Assembly (NCBI RefSeq): GCF_042242105.1
Contig: NC_092020.1
Location: 10,590,001-10,654,000 of the forward strand
DNA from: Pempheris klunzingeri
Lineage: Eukaryota > Chordata > Actinopteri > Acropomatiformes > Pempheridae
DNA length: 64,000 bases
Direction of reading: 5' to 3'
Numbering within the stretch: position 1 is the stretch's first letter; each line of letters starts with the position of its first letter. Below the pieces are notes generated by a model, which searched no databases, was not told the origin of the DNA, and was given only the letters and a program-made list of their open reading frames with translations. Of the stretch, positions 1-17,674 are shown piece after piece. The position numbers were made by a program, and so were the translations under genes.

Positions 1-163
1 TTGGTTCATGACCCAACATGTGAAAAACCCTGCAGGCATATAAATGTAAAAAGAACGTATGTGTAGTGTTTGTATAGACTAGCTCTCTACAGTATGGTGC
101 CTCTGAATCTTTGTCGTGCAACAACAAAAGAGAACAAGTGTACATGTCCTCTGTCCCTCTCAC

Positions 164-1542
164 CTTCTTAACCTGTTTGAGAAAGTGGTAGCCCAGCGCT
201 AGCTTCTTATAAGCTGTCCCATAAGAGGCCTGCCACGACTGGACCGTCTGGATGGCCAGTGACCTCAGCTTCTTGGCTACTTCTTTAGGAGGGGGGAGGG
301 GCTGCTCTGAGTCCGTCTCTACTGTCAGCTCCAAGAACTCCTGCAGGGTGGGGAGGATGGAGAGAGGCGAGGAGAAGAGAGAAGGGAGAAGGGAGAAGGG
401 AGGAAAATGGGAAGGGAACGTCGCATATAATTTGCAAAGGCTGACCTATAATCCCGTTCCTGACAGCGCCATGCAGCATTTGGTGTTTTCACATCACATT
501 TCTGATACTTTTAAAACAGTCATCATCTCTCCATCTCTCTCTAAGCACATACTAGTACAAGCAGATGCTGCAGTGTTCAGTGTAAAAGAATACCTGGGAT
601 ACTACTACTACTACTACTGCTCTACATGATGCCAGTACCTGGAAGTTGTCCACCAGTAGGGTTCTGAAGTGGTGTGACCTGGAAAAGAGCTCACTGGCTA
701 TCTGGAAGGCTGACAGTCGGATCTCGGCATGTTCTTGATTGAGCTGCGACATCACGGAGTGGTACACGTGCTCTATGCAGTCATTAGACACTCTTGGAGG
801 AAAGACAAGCCCAGAGTCAAGAGTTAGCAGAGATTCTTTCTTAAACTCAATAGGACCATGTAGGAATACTTTACATGTATTTATTTATCTTGTGCATATT
901 CTTATAATAGCTCTGTGATTGACTGGTGACCAGTTCAGAGTCAGTGGCCACTGAGCACTGACAGCATGCATGTTCAATTCCAGCCAAAGACAACACTAGA
1001 CTATGTGATCAATGAGGAAATGTTTCTCTAGAAGTTGGTGTGAAGTGCGTACACTCAAGCCCTCTTTACAACCTCTACAAGGCCAGATTAAGCTGCAAAG
1101 TTGCTCTAGAAGAAAAGGAGGCTTCTGCCCACACTATTAATTACATAGTATTAAATGAAATATTAAAAGTAGATTTTGACATTGGGAACTCTATTCAACG
1201 AATACAGAAATCATTTTATTTAGTGATTACCACGTACTGACTGCCATACAGGGACCTCTGGGGGCACACAGTCTCTAGGGCCACAGGGCAGTTACACACT
1301 GATGTCACTGATCAGTGTTTAAGCTTTTCACTTTCCTCTTCTCTCTGAGAGAAGGAGCGACTGAGTCAAAGCGCCTGTAGACCTGCTGGTGATCCCTCTG
1401 GGGAGACATGTGCCCTACAGGTAGTGACATACTTGCAGATCTTCTTTATCTCCTTCATCCTGTCCTGGCTGAGCTGTGGCTGCCCCGATGTGGTCAGCTC
1501 CTCCACCAGCTCCGACAGCCTGTCCCTCTGACACAACTCCAT
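164..1542 (-). CDS. uvssa: UV-stimulated scaffold protein A, N-terminal three coding exons (partial)
   Basis: UVSSA works in transcription-coupled nucleotide excision repair, where it binds stalled RNA polymerase II with CSA and brings in USP7 and TFIIH. Coding exons are 1433-1542, 639-792 and 164-340; phases 2, 0 and 0 join without conflict. Exon 1 begins [16 protein letters not shown], exon 2 contains [16 protein letters not shown] and exon 3 contains [13 protein letters not shown]. All three match the N-terminal VHS/ENTH-like domain that contacts CSA. The start is the ATG at 1542-1540, two bases after an AG acceptor, so the 5' UTR is probably split. A strong donor follows exon 3 (intron GT at 163-162), and the remaining exons lie left of the window. 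Identity is very secure from family knowledge; the gene is incomplete only because of the window edge. Confidence 0.95.
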
Positions 1543-2023
1543 CACTGTTCATGAACACACACCTGTGGACAGGGGACACTGCTGACTAGAGGGGCTTCAC
1601 CTGAAGTCCAGCTCACCAGACAACCGCTCAGAAAGACTAAATGTGGGTCCTTGTGAAAAATACGACCGAACTCACAAGTGAAGGGGAGAAGAACACCAAG
1701 TGATGCTGTGTAGAAAACTACTGGATCGCCTGGTCTAACCACAGAAGAAGAACTGTTTGGTTGGCTCGCCCTCTACTTGGTACATTGGACCCTAATGACA
1801 AAGCCTATCAAAGCATATCATCATCAAAGTTTAGCCATACATGGCAAGTCAACTGGTCTGAACAACTAACATATCTAAGCTGTTTGCTATTTATGAAAAC
1901 AAAATAAAGAAAAATATGACATGTTGGCATTAAATATCCAAAGCCTGTCCAGAAGCCCAGGCTACAGGAGGGCAGCTAGGAATGGATTTAGCGGTGGAAA
2001 CACTTTAAACTCTTACACTTACC

Positions 2024-2260
2024 GACAGCTTGTTCTAGAAAACACTAGAAGTCACTGTTCATCCAGCTGTTCGCTCCAAATGACCCACACAAGCCCCCGT
2101 CCTTTCGGGTCCATTCGGGTCCACAGCTGTCGCTGACTCGCTCTGTTTACATACTAGCATACTCTTTTGTAGTTAGCTTCCTCCCCCAGCGGAATAACGG
2201 CTACTTCCGTTAGCTGCTTGTGCTACCGGTTCAACTTTTCAGAATAAAAGCACCCATACA
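2024..2260 (-). promoter_or_regulatory. Probable uvssa promoter / non-coding first exon region
   Basis: On the minus strand a near-perfect splice donor (exon end at 2023, then GTAAGTGTAAG at 2022-2012) precedes the acceptor just before the uvssa ATG. This suggests a non-coding first exon ending at 2023 with transcription starting somewhere around 2100-2250. I see no TATA box. The placement is inference from splice signals only. Confidence 0.4.
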
Positions 2261-2560
2261 CTGCGTGGAAGTACTGTTAACTCTACGTCCACTTTCTGCT
2301 CATCCTGTGGGTGATAGTTAGAGGTGCTGCTGTGTTTTACTGAGAGGTGTATCTATGAATAAGGTGTGGTCGATATATTATGAGGTAACTTAGACTTACT
2401 GACTCAAGCGACAGATGAAGATCCATGTGGGACTGAATAAAACCCAACCTGAGACAAAACTTACCATGTGTATGTGTGTAAACTGTACGTCCATCAGGCA
2501 GGTCTGTGGATTAAAAGTACCAAACACTTAAACACAGCAATGTCATTTTTAAATAATGAA

Positions 2561-2566
2561 TTTATT
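2561..2566 (-). terminator. Polyadenylation signal AATAAA, sil1
   Basis: The plus-strand TTTATT reads AATAAA on the minus strand, about 310 bases after the sil1 stop codon and before the uvssa 5' region. It is the best poly(A) signal in the interval. Confidence 0.55.
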
Positions 2567-2876
2567 TTTAAATTAAATTAATTAAATTGAGAAAAAACCC
2601 TATTCTTCATCAACACAAAGCACAACAATTTTACAACGACAACCAAGGCCACCAAAGAAATCTTAGCTGGCCAAGTTCATATTGACCAGTCCATGGATCC
2701 GTCATCTGCATTTGAGTCCTCAGAGGTTTGTCCCGGTCCCCGTCCCCGTCCTGGTCCTTCAATTGCAGCAGTTTGTTTCTCCTGTAGTTGTTCCATCCCC
2801 ACAGTCACTGTACTCAGTCCGTGGACTCCTCTCTGCATTGAATGGCCATGTCAAGTGTCACTCAGTAAAATCCTCA

Positions 2877-8967
<6,091 letters not shown>

Positions 8968-8978
8968 GGTGACAGCAG

Positions 8979-9242
8979 GAGCAGAGCTGTCCTCACAGGT
9001 GGAGGTGACAGCAGGAGCAGCGGTGCTGTCCTCACAGGTGGAGGTGACAGCAGGAGCGGTGCTGTCCTCACAGGTGGAGGTGACAGCAGGAGCAGAGCTG
9101 TCCTCACAGGTGGAGGAGCAGTGCTGTCCTCACGGGTGGAGGTGACAGCAGGAGCAGCGGTGCTATCCTCACAGGTGGAGGTGACAGCAGGAGCTGAGCT
9201 GTCCTCACAGGTGGAGGAGCAGTGCTGTCCTCACAGGTGGAG
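8979..9242. repeat. Minisatellite of about 36-bp units directly 5' of the sil1 start
   Basis: About seven imperfect units of roughly 27-39 bases share the core GAGGTGACAGCAGGAGCAG plus GCTGTCCTCACAGGTG. The array begins about 12 bases upstream of the sil1 ATG (8967), so it lies in the 5' UTR, proximal promoter or first intron. Each unit carries a CAGGTG E-box. Confidence 0.85.
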
Positions 9243-9456
9243 GGTGGTCTGACCGGGTAGACCCAACCTCTGTCACCTGTTATCTTCTTACTGTTTCAGT
9301 CTTAGCCTCCTCTGGCTCCTGTTCCACTCCATCAGATGCTGAGCTGAGCTTGATGTGACAAACTTGTGTGTGAGGCTGTGGGCCAACACACACACACACA
9401 CACACATTCAGTGCCCGGATGTTACTGCAGGGTCTGGCGTCAGTTATTGACCTACC

Positions 9457-9640
9457 GACAGAGCTGGTCAGGGTGGGGGGGCCTTATTGGCTAACAGCTC
9501 CCCTGCTTTGATATCAGTGTTTGACACACGTACTGCGCTGCCAGGCTGCTCTCACTTCCGCTCGCCTCTCATTGGTCCACGTCACAGGCTGTCTGCGCAC
9601 CTTCTTCTTTGTGAAGCGGAAGCCAGACCACCACACCTAA
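9457..9640 (-). promoter_or_regulatory. Probable sil1 promoter with ERSE-II element
   Basis: The 11-mer ATTGGTCCACG at 9571-9581 matches the ER stress response element II consensus (ATTGG-N-CCACG) recognised by ATF6/XBP1 with NF-Y. It lies 604 bases upstream of the sil1 ATG. A plausible donor, GTAGGT at 9455-9450 on the minus strand, would end a non-coding first exon at 9456. sil1 encodes a co-factor of BiP, itself a classical UPR target, so the element fits the gene. The motif is seen directly; its function is inferred. Confidence 0.6.
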
Positions 9641-9889
9641 CACTACTGCCCCCTGCTGGTCTGGAGTGGGGCGGAGGTAATTCACAACATTGTGTCTAGA
9701 TGTGCACACATTTCCTCCTGTCAGTCACTAGAGAACACGTGACCTCTCGCTTGTAGCTGGAGCCAGCACAATATAAATACTCTAGTGACTGGAGCCTTCT
9801 CAGCATTATCAAGAAATGTATGGCAAACTATATAGGATGAAAGGATAAAACAGACAGCCTGAACACAGAATACAGCACGTTGTAAAAGG

Positions 9890-9895
9890 TTTAAT
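9890..9895 (-). terminator. Polyadenylation signal ATTAAA, spdl1
   Basis: The minus strand reads ATTAAA about 135 bases after the spdl1 stop codon. It is the nearest plausible signal before the sil1 promoter region. Confidence 0.45.
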
Positions 9896-10029
9896 ACTGT
9901 AAGATTTAGTATACAGCAAATACAGTGGAGGCAGAAACAGTAAGCTCATTTCAAACAAAGATAAATATCAGCATTTTAGCAGCATACATATACACTGTAT
10001 ATACATCCAGGCACATATTCCAACTAGTC

Positions 10030-12529
10030 CTATTGCTGAGCACACTGGCTCTCCATGCTGCTCTGAGAGCTGACGTGGATGACCTCCACTGCTCTCTTCT
10101 TCCTTCTCTCCTCTCTGTTGTTCTGCTGCTGGTTCTCCTCCAGCTCCCTCTCTGTACCGTCCGTCACAGGAGAGCTGAGGGCACAAACACAACCTCAGCA
10201 TCACATCTTAGCCCTTAGGTAGTGAGGAAGATGGGTGCTTAACAGGTTTTTATCTTGGAAACCCAGATGTTAATGAATACTTTGTCCTCAGAAGTCTCTG
10301 CTGAAAACATAATCAGACACACTGAGTAGAACACAACCATACTGCAACGTTGGGTTGAATGCATCATTCAGACTTTGTATGATCATGATTCATACAAAGT
10401 CATGGAGAGAGGTGAGATGGCTCTACCTGCTGTCTCCAGCTATGAACTGCTGCTATAGGCTCAGACTGCCAGGGGACTCCCATGATGCACTGGGCTCCTC
10501 TATTCTCTCTCCTCCTCTTCCTCTCCATCATTATGTCTCATGTCAGCCTAATGTCTGCCACTAACTCGCAATCTTCCCCCGGAGCCTTTCTGTGCTTTCT
10601 CATCTCTCTGGTTCCTGTGGATCCTGGTCCTGGTTCTCCTGCTGTGGTTCTCTGGTTCCTGTGGATCCTGGTTCTCTGGTTCCTGTGGATCCTGGTTCTC
10701 TGGTTCCTGTGGATCCTGGTTCTCTGGTTCTCCTGCTGATGTGGTTCTCTGCTTCATGAATCACTGCTGCGGATGGTCGACCACTCGTCTTGTTTTTCAA
10801 TAATATCATACTGCTAATCTTTTAGTCACACTCCTATTGTTAGTGCTATAGTCACTGTTAGTATGTTGGTTGCTGTTTGTGTTCTCTGTGTCTCCCTCTC
10901 TGTCTCTCCAGCCTCCACCCAACACAGACCCAGACAGAAAGCCCCCCCCCCCTCTGAGCCTGGTTCTGTTCCAGGTTTCTTCCTGTTAAAGGGGAGTTCT
11001 TCCTCCACTGTTTCCTAATATAATATCTGATGCTGCTCATGTGGGGATTCTTGAATCCTTAATGTTGAATTCCTGAATCGTTGGGTCTCTCTCTAATTAA
11101 AGAGTTTGGTCTAGACCTGCTCTTTATGGAAAGAGTCTTGAGAGAACGCTGTTGTGAATCGGCGCCATATAAATAAAGATTGATTGATGAACTGGGGAGA
11201 GGACTGACGTATTTATGGGTTCTGTTGGCCTGACGCCAATGACGCAGACTGTTGGACCGGCCTTACTGACCTGGGGTTGGGAATCACAACAGGATCATCT
11301 CCACTGATCTTCACACACTTCGCAGGCCGTGGCTCAGGTTCTGAAGCTAGAGCACAACATGGCAACGATTAACAGAGCCATCACAGCATACTCACATGGC
11401 CTCGTCTTTACTCTAGCTGTCAGCATTGGTTATGTAGTACTGATGATGTCACTGGATTCAGGTTTTGATCCAGTGTCGGCCGGTTAAGTTACCAATGTCC
11501 AATACACTCACCTTGGTTGGAGGTCAAAGCCTCAGCTGTGGGAGGAGTGTCTGCCTCAGGGTTGGCCGTCTTAGAATTTGTTTCATCCATCTCCGCGGCA
11601 ACAACGTGCTCACGCTTGTCAAGCATTGTTTCACTAGCGGAGGGGATGATGTCAACAGGAAGCTTCTCTTTCTTTCTCTTCTGGATCTGAACTTTTTTTG
11701 CATCTAGAGACAAAAGTGGTCATGGTCGTACAGCGGCACTTAAAACAAGCAACACGTCCTCACACTTCCTGTCAGAACACCAGAGACACATGAACAATGT
11801 CAAAGTGTGAGCTTGGTGTCGTTCTGGTTACCTTTCGGTTCATATTTTTGTTGGAGCTCCTCGACTCGTAGCTGCAGTTTGATGTTGTCACTCTGAACCT
11901 GAAGGCGGAAAGAGAAATAATCAAACAGTACAAAGTGTGTGTGTGACTCAGAGGCAGCTTTACACATGGTCAGCGTCGATGGCAGTGTTTGTCATCGTCA
12001 GCAGTTGGTACAGTCGTTAACTGGAAGCACAAAAGAAGCAGCAGGTGCATTTCTACATAAAGAGACACCGCTCTCACTGGCAGTCACAGCTGCTCATTAC
12101 CTGTTTGAGCAGCCGTTCAAACGAGAATAGTTTCCTCTCCAGCTCCAGAGCTCTCTGGCTCTCTGACAAGGACTTCATCCTCTGCAGAGAAAGCTCATCT
12201 CCTAGACGCTCCGCATCCTTACTGAAGACACACACACACAGAATGTCAGCTCAGGCCGGAAGCACACATATAAAGACAGAGACAAATCCGCTGCAAACAC
12301 TTGATACAAGATCCTTTGAACTTTCTCTAATTCATGAGCATTCTGCTCTGGCAGCTTTCAAAGTGATTTCTGCTACATTCCACTCTGTGAGGCTCAGCGC
12401 TGCCTGGCTGACATCAACTCACACAGTGTTGCTGAGCTTCATTTTGAGCAGGTCGGTGTAGTAAGTTTCATCTTGGCCATCAGAGCTTTCTGCTGGAGCC
12501 GGATTAGCTGGCTGAGACTTCAACATCAT

Positions 12530-12592
<63 letters not shown>

Positions 12593-15500
12593 TTTTAATG
12601 TCCACCATTCTGACATGTTGACAAGCACTTCATGTCGCTCTGTGTCAGGCCAGAGACACATGTTCAAGGGTTAATGAGCTGAAATATCCAGAGATTCATT
12701 CATTGTCCAGCTTTTGTCCATTTTCATGTCATTCAGTCAAACTGTGGCGTTTTTCCTGGGGGGGGGGGGGCGCTGTTGAGATTTTAATGGTGATACTACC
12801 ACCAATGCTGCTCATCTATTCAGTACTTTAAAGGTACTCTTATCGGTTCTTTGTGTTATTTATCAAGAGAAAAAAATGAAACAACTTCAGCGCAGAGGGC
12901 AGAACCAGTGCCGTCGGAGCTCATCAATGCAATTAATAATTTGTCACCAGGACCGGTAAATACCAGGTTTCCTAGTTTTTCCTCTCGCCATAGAGGGCCT
13001 GCAGTTTTAAGCACTCACCTCCACCTTCTCCAGTCTCCGCAGTTTAGTCATCAGGTTTTGGATCTCTCCATTTTTCTCCAACAGCATGGACTGGAGCCTC
13101 TCCAGCTGAGCAGGATCGACCCTGGACCCCTGGAGCGGCATCAGAGTGGCTATCTGGACCTGCACACCGCATGCACCTCCATCAGCTCATTCAAACGTAC
13201 ATGTGTATGTATTTGCCTCATCCCTCTTCACAGCACACTGTACCTTCATGCGCTGCAGCTGCTGTTTGCTGAAGGCGTGCTGTTTCTGCAAGGACTGATA
13301 CTGGACCTTCATACTAATGAGCTGTCTCTCCATTGCAGCTCGTTTATCCTCCAACTGCAACACAAAATAAGAGTAAACACACGCACGCTGATCTCTGCAT
13401 TTAACTTAAACTAAAGTTCACCTTGTGTGCCAGATATTCAGGTTCATAATGATGCTCAACTGTGTAATGTTGGATTGACAGAGAATTATTGTTCATTTGG
13501 AGAGCAGAACGGTTTAACATGAGTTTAGTTCCAGTGATGTAGTTTTCCATGTCAGCACAGACACTGCCCGTCTTACCTCTGCAAACAGAGAGTTCCCTTT
13601 GCTGTTGGGATCCTGGGCCTGCTGTAGAACCTGGTCCAACTGGACCTGGAGGTCCCGATTGGCCTCACGAGCTTTCTGTAGAGAGAAGCCAAGACATACA
13701 GCGTGGGGATATCCAGACAAATATATGTATAAGTAACACTGGCAGTTTCAGTCTTAATAACCGCTGAGGGCCAAAAGCATATGAACGTGTGCACAATAAT
13801 AATGACCAAAGTGGAATAAATAAGACAGATGAATCTACTTATTTCTGCTATTAACTATACAAGGTGGGTTTCATTTGAAATGATACGTTTACCTCCAATG
13901 AATTAAACCAGGAAACAGCCTCTTTCTCTCGCTCCTCTTTCTCCTCAGTGATTCGCTCCAGGTGGCGCTGCAGGCTGCTGTTGGTCAGCTCCAGCTGCTG
14001 CTCTCTGTACTGAGATTCCTGCAGCGTCTGCTCCAACTCCACCTGCCGCACAAAAACCAGTCGCCTCACTTATTAATACAGCTCCACATGATGGAGGAAG
14101 GCAGGGGCGCCATGTGGTGGCAGCTGACTACAGACAGTTTAAGGTGGCAGCCTGGGGGTATTCTTAATAGTTAGATAGGGTATTTTTAAACCTGGGGCAA
14201 AATGACTAGTATGTACAAAAGGTTTTGGAAGCGGTCCATTATTCCCAGGACACATTGGTTACCTGAGCAGGGTGAATGGTAAATGGTGTGTTTGTACAGC
14301 ACCTTTCTAGTCAATTCAACCACTCACATCCTCATTCACCCATTCACACATCATTCATTCAGGAGGAATCTAAGACTGTTCTTTCACACACATTCACACA
14401 CTGAAGACTCAGAGGAGCTGGGGATCGAACCGCCGACCTTCTGAGTGAGGGATGACCCACTCTGCCTGAGCCACAGCACGGTTCACAGCAGAAGCAGCCA
14501 GTACAAAAATAGTCATATTGACATCATACCAGCAACATTACACATCTTTCACCACGGTTTCAATGTCTGTACCAGTAGAATATGACACAGTGTTGTCTGT
14601 GGCTAGCAGACAGCAGCAGCACCTTTCTACACCACCAGTCTAGTGGGACAGCCATCACGCTCAGGCAGAGCGAGGCACAGTGGGCTACAGTGGCTACAAC
14701 GTCATCCTTAAGGGCAACTGTGCCCAATCAAAGTACGTTTACTAAAAGTGCTTGTTTTTGCCACCGACTGGCTCAGATTGAGGTGTTACACAGTAAGTAG
14801 AACTTTGTGTGACTGTAAGGCTTAGTTCAGATCTGCACTGAGTCACACGATAACGTGTGTGCAGAGAGCGATAGAACGGCTGTCTGTGGTTAAACCAAAA
14901 GGATCTTCCAGGTCTCTCTCTGCAGGGATCCTTTCCATAATGCTGTCACACACTTAGAATAACATTCTGAGCCTGTCAGTGGATCAAACAAGCTCTTTTA
15001 GTGGACCTACTGTGATCAGGTGCAGTTGTCCCAAAGGATCACGTCGCAGCCATTGCAGCCTGTTTGGTGGCTGCTGGCTGAGGTGATCTACTGGACCAGT
15101 TCCAACACTTTTACTACCTACCAGTCACTCACACACCAGGATGAGGACAGAGAGGAGCCTGGGGTAAAAATACTGGCGTTATACTTTAAGATTAGATTCT
15201 CACTGCTTAAAAGATCAAAAACTGATCAATTGCAGAGATGACCTACTTACCTTCACTTTCTCAAGCTCCATGATGTTCATCTGCACCTCTATCATCTCAG
15301 ACGTCATGGAGCTCTGGGTGTGTTCATTCAGAGCTCGCAGCTCCTCCATCTTGTTATTTAGAGTCTCGGTCTGCACCTCCAGTTTGTGTTTCAGCTGTTT
15401 CTCACTCAGCTGGGATTCCTCCAGCGCCGACTGCAACCGCACCATCTGGAGAACCATAAGGGGAGGACACGCCAGCCGTCACTGTCAGCGCCTCATTGGA

Positions 15501-16171
15501 AGTCATTGCCTTGATATAGTTCTAAGAGGCAGCGATCCCACACTGTCACACAACTATTTGCTAGATTCCTCATTCAATCATCATTCGTTTTAGTACCGAC
15601 ATGTGTGCATTTGCTACTATGACATATGAAAAAGGCAGAGTAGACCACATGTAGCTGTACCTTATTGTTGAGCTCATTCACTGCCGTGCTGTGGCTCCTC
15701 TCCAGATGTTCTAGTCGTTCCTGAAGCTGTTCTCTCTGCTGGATCTTCACACAGTCCAACTCTGACTGCAGTGATTCGAACATCCGAGTCTTTAACTCTA
15801 CTTCCTTCTGCAGGGAGTATTTGTCTTGCTCCAGGGCCTTTGACACACACATCACATCACATAGTAAGGTGGAGAAGGGAATAACAAACAGACGTCAACA
15901 AGGGGTCTGCAGAAGGGTAGTGGAGAGCCACGCATGCTCACATACCACAAGCCATTGTAAGAGAGGTGAAGTGTGTTCTTTGGGGGGGTAAGATGACCCT
16001 GTGTCATACCTCGAGCGCGTTGGTCATCTCCACTCTCTGTTCGTCCAGCCTGTTCTGCAGCTCCATCTGCTGGTTGAGGAGATCCAAGCCAGCTTGGGCA
16101 GCCTGGTGGACCTGCTCCTCCCTCTCCCTCAGCTGGCTCCTCAGCCGCTGGACCTCTTCCTCTGCTGCCAT
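10030..16171 (-). CDS. spdl1: Spindly, kinetochore dynein-dynactin adaptor (complete, 13 coding exons)
   Basis: Spindly recruits dynein-dynactin to kinetochores through the RZZ complex. Exons: 16010-16171, 15661-15837, 15251-15445, 13893-14042, 13577-13675, 13244-13354, 13019-13159, 12423-12529, 12101-12221, 11832-11898, 11512-11703, 11271-11346, 10030-10174. Total 1743 bases, 580 aa (human 605). The protein is almost wholly coiled coil. The CC1 box AAQAG is at residues 24-28. The dynactin pointed-end Spindly motif NSKGNSLFAE (252-261) ends exactly at the exon 5/6 junction. DETYYTDLLKMKL matches human DNTYYTDLLQMKL. The C-terminus is CAQQ, a CaaX box equivalent to human CPQQ, which is farnesylated for kinetochore binding. 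The ATG directly follows a splice acceptor at 16172, so the 5' UTR lies in an upstream exon. Confidence 0.96.
10440..11188 (+). repeat. Interspersed repeat family A, longest copy (in spdl1 intron 12)
   Basis: It starts with a CTGCTATAGGCTCAGACTG block, contains a short array of GGTTCCTGTGGATCCTGG units (10609-10735), then a C-rich run. It ends near 11185 with CTAATTAAAGAGTTTGGTC and an AATAAAGATTGATTG tail. The 3' half recurs at 59795-60216 and the 5' half at 6545-7085. No coding capacity is evident, so it is probably non-autonomous. Confidence 0.8.
12531..12590. repeat. (CA)n microsatellite at the spdl1 exon 8 acceptor
   Basis: About 30 CA units (GT in the sense of spdl1) run directly into the TGCAG acceptor of exon 8 (exon start 12529). 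Confidence 0.9.
14275..14475. repeat. Interspersed repeat family C (SINE-like), copy 1
   Basis: Shares GGTAAATGG, the stretch CACATCCTCATTCAC, TTCACACACTGAAG and GGGGATCGAACC with copies at 55203-55460 and 22905-23105. The GGTTCGATCC-type motif on one strand resembles a pol III B box, so a tRNA-related SINE is likely. Lies in spdl1 intron 3. Confidence 0.6.
14840..15170. repeat. Interspersed repeat family B, copy 1 (in spdl1 intron 3)
   Basis: Contains AAAGGATCTTCCAGGTCTC, GCTGTCACACACTTAGAATA, a GGATCAAACAAGCTCTTTTA block and CTGGACCAGTTCCAACAC. The same blocks occur in reverse complement at 56935-57165, and rearranged at 63372-63670. No ORF; probably a non-autonomous DNA element. Confidence 0.7.
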
Positions 16172-16507
16172 CTGGAAAGACGGGGGAAACACCACACATG
16201 CCTCACATATGAGACAGAACGATGAATTTCCAATGCATTTAGAATATCTGGGGATAAACTCTAGCGGATTTCTGCTCCTGAAAGTGGACTCTGGAGGGAT
16301 ACTGCATACCTACTCTTTCGTGTGTATTCTGTCTTACGGTCCAAGCATTGTTCTGTTTTAACGGATTTCTCACAGATGAGTTGGTGACATTTTTGTGGTG
16401 AACTTGCACCAGCTGTGAGGATCCCTGTGCTGTCACCCTTTCCCACCAGTTAAAGGGTTTTGGTGACAGTGGGGGGGGGGATAAGTTCAACTTTATTTGT
16501 CAACAAC

Positions 16508-16943
16508 ATAATCAGAAATCCCCTCGGATACAAGCGGCCGAAATTAGTTTCCTCCGCAGGGTGGCCGGACTCACCCTTAGAGATAGGGTGAGAAGTTCGA
16601 CTATCCAGGAGGGGCTCGGAGTAGAGCCGCTGCTCCTCCACATCGAGAGGAGCCAGCTGAGGTGGCTCGGCCATCTGTTTCGGATGCCTCCTGGACGCCT
16701 CCCTGGGGAGGTTGTCCGGGCATGTCCCACCGGAAGGAGGCCCCCGGGGAAGACCCAGGACACGCTGGAGGGACTACGTCTCTCGGCTGGCTTGGGAACA
16801 CCTCGGGGTCCCACCGGATGAGCTGGAGGAGGTGTCTGGGGCCCGGGAAGTTTGGGCATCTCTGCTAAAACTGCTGCCCCCGCGACCCGACCCCGGATAA
16901 GCGGTTGAAAATGGATGGATGGATGGATGGATAATCAGAAATC
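16508..16943 (+). mobile_element. 5'-truncated non-LTR retrotransposon 3' end with target-site duplication (in spdl1 intron 1)
   Basis: The direct repeat ataatcagaaatc stands at 16508-16520 and 16931-16943. Between them is the C-terminal end of a LINE-type ORF in the plus orientation. It reads QLRWLGHLFRMPPGRLPGEV, then after a frameshift GRPRTRWRDYVSRLAWEHLG and LLKLLPPRPDPG, followed by AAGCGG and a (ATGG)n tail. These features are typical of abundant fish LINE families. The copy is only about 410 bases long and frameshifted. Confidence 0.85.
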
Positions 16944-17674
16944 AGCATAAACATCCTCCTCCAAGTAGGCTGATATTCTCACGGTGGGCAGGCTTTCCAT
17001 GCACTGAGGAGGGGGGGGCTGTGAGGAAGGACTCTGTGGCTGTCTGTGTGTCTGTCTGTGTCTGTGTGTGTGTGTGTGTGTGTCTGACAGTCCTGACGAT
17101 GAAGGTGGAGTGGGACTTGCCCTCTTCACCAGCCGGCTGTGACACAGACCGTCTGTGACTGAACAGCTCGTATTTACCTTTTTAACCAGTCCATGTTTAA
17201 TGGATACCAACGGTTCCTACGCACTAAACTATCTTCGTGCCCCCCCATCATCCAATTTAGAGTTTCAGAAGCTTCATAAAGGACCCAGCCAATGACTCCT
17301 GAGTGTTGGAGGAGACGTCACGTTAGGTTAGCCCTGCCCGGGGGGGGTCCTGAGATTAGCACGGTCACTCAGACGGCTGACAAAAGCACATATAGACGGA
17401 CACAAAGGGAATGATAGACAGTGAAGCTTCACACGACGACAGGTGGTTTGCGTTTTGAGTTAGTGTTTGATTTTCCACGTCATGCTCCGTCACTTTGGAC
17501 AACAATGGCGCCTGAGCCACTTTCCCTGCTTGTTTTTATCAGACTAAACACGGTTTGGTTTCCTCCAGCGAGCAGCTCACTGACTCTAGACAGCGTTTGC
17601 TATGTTTGCACCGACAATGGCTATAAAACGAGCAAAGTGTAACAACGTGAAAAACGAGTGGACATTTGGTTACC

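Noticed and set aside
252-629. Plus-strand ORF of 125 aa over the uvssa region
   Set aside because: It is antisense to uvssa exon 3 and to low-complexity intron (GA-rich and a CTA repeat), with no family features.
8979-9242. Regular repeats that could suggest a CRISPR-like array
   Set aside because: Units are contiguous without unique spacers and lie in a eukaryotic gene; it is a minisatellite.
12045-12461. Plus-strand ORF of 138 aa
   Set aside because: Antisense shadow of spdl1 exons 8 and 9, whose minus-strand reading matches human Spindly.
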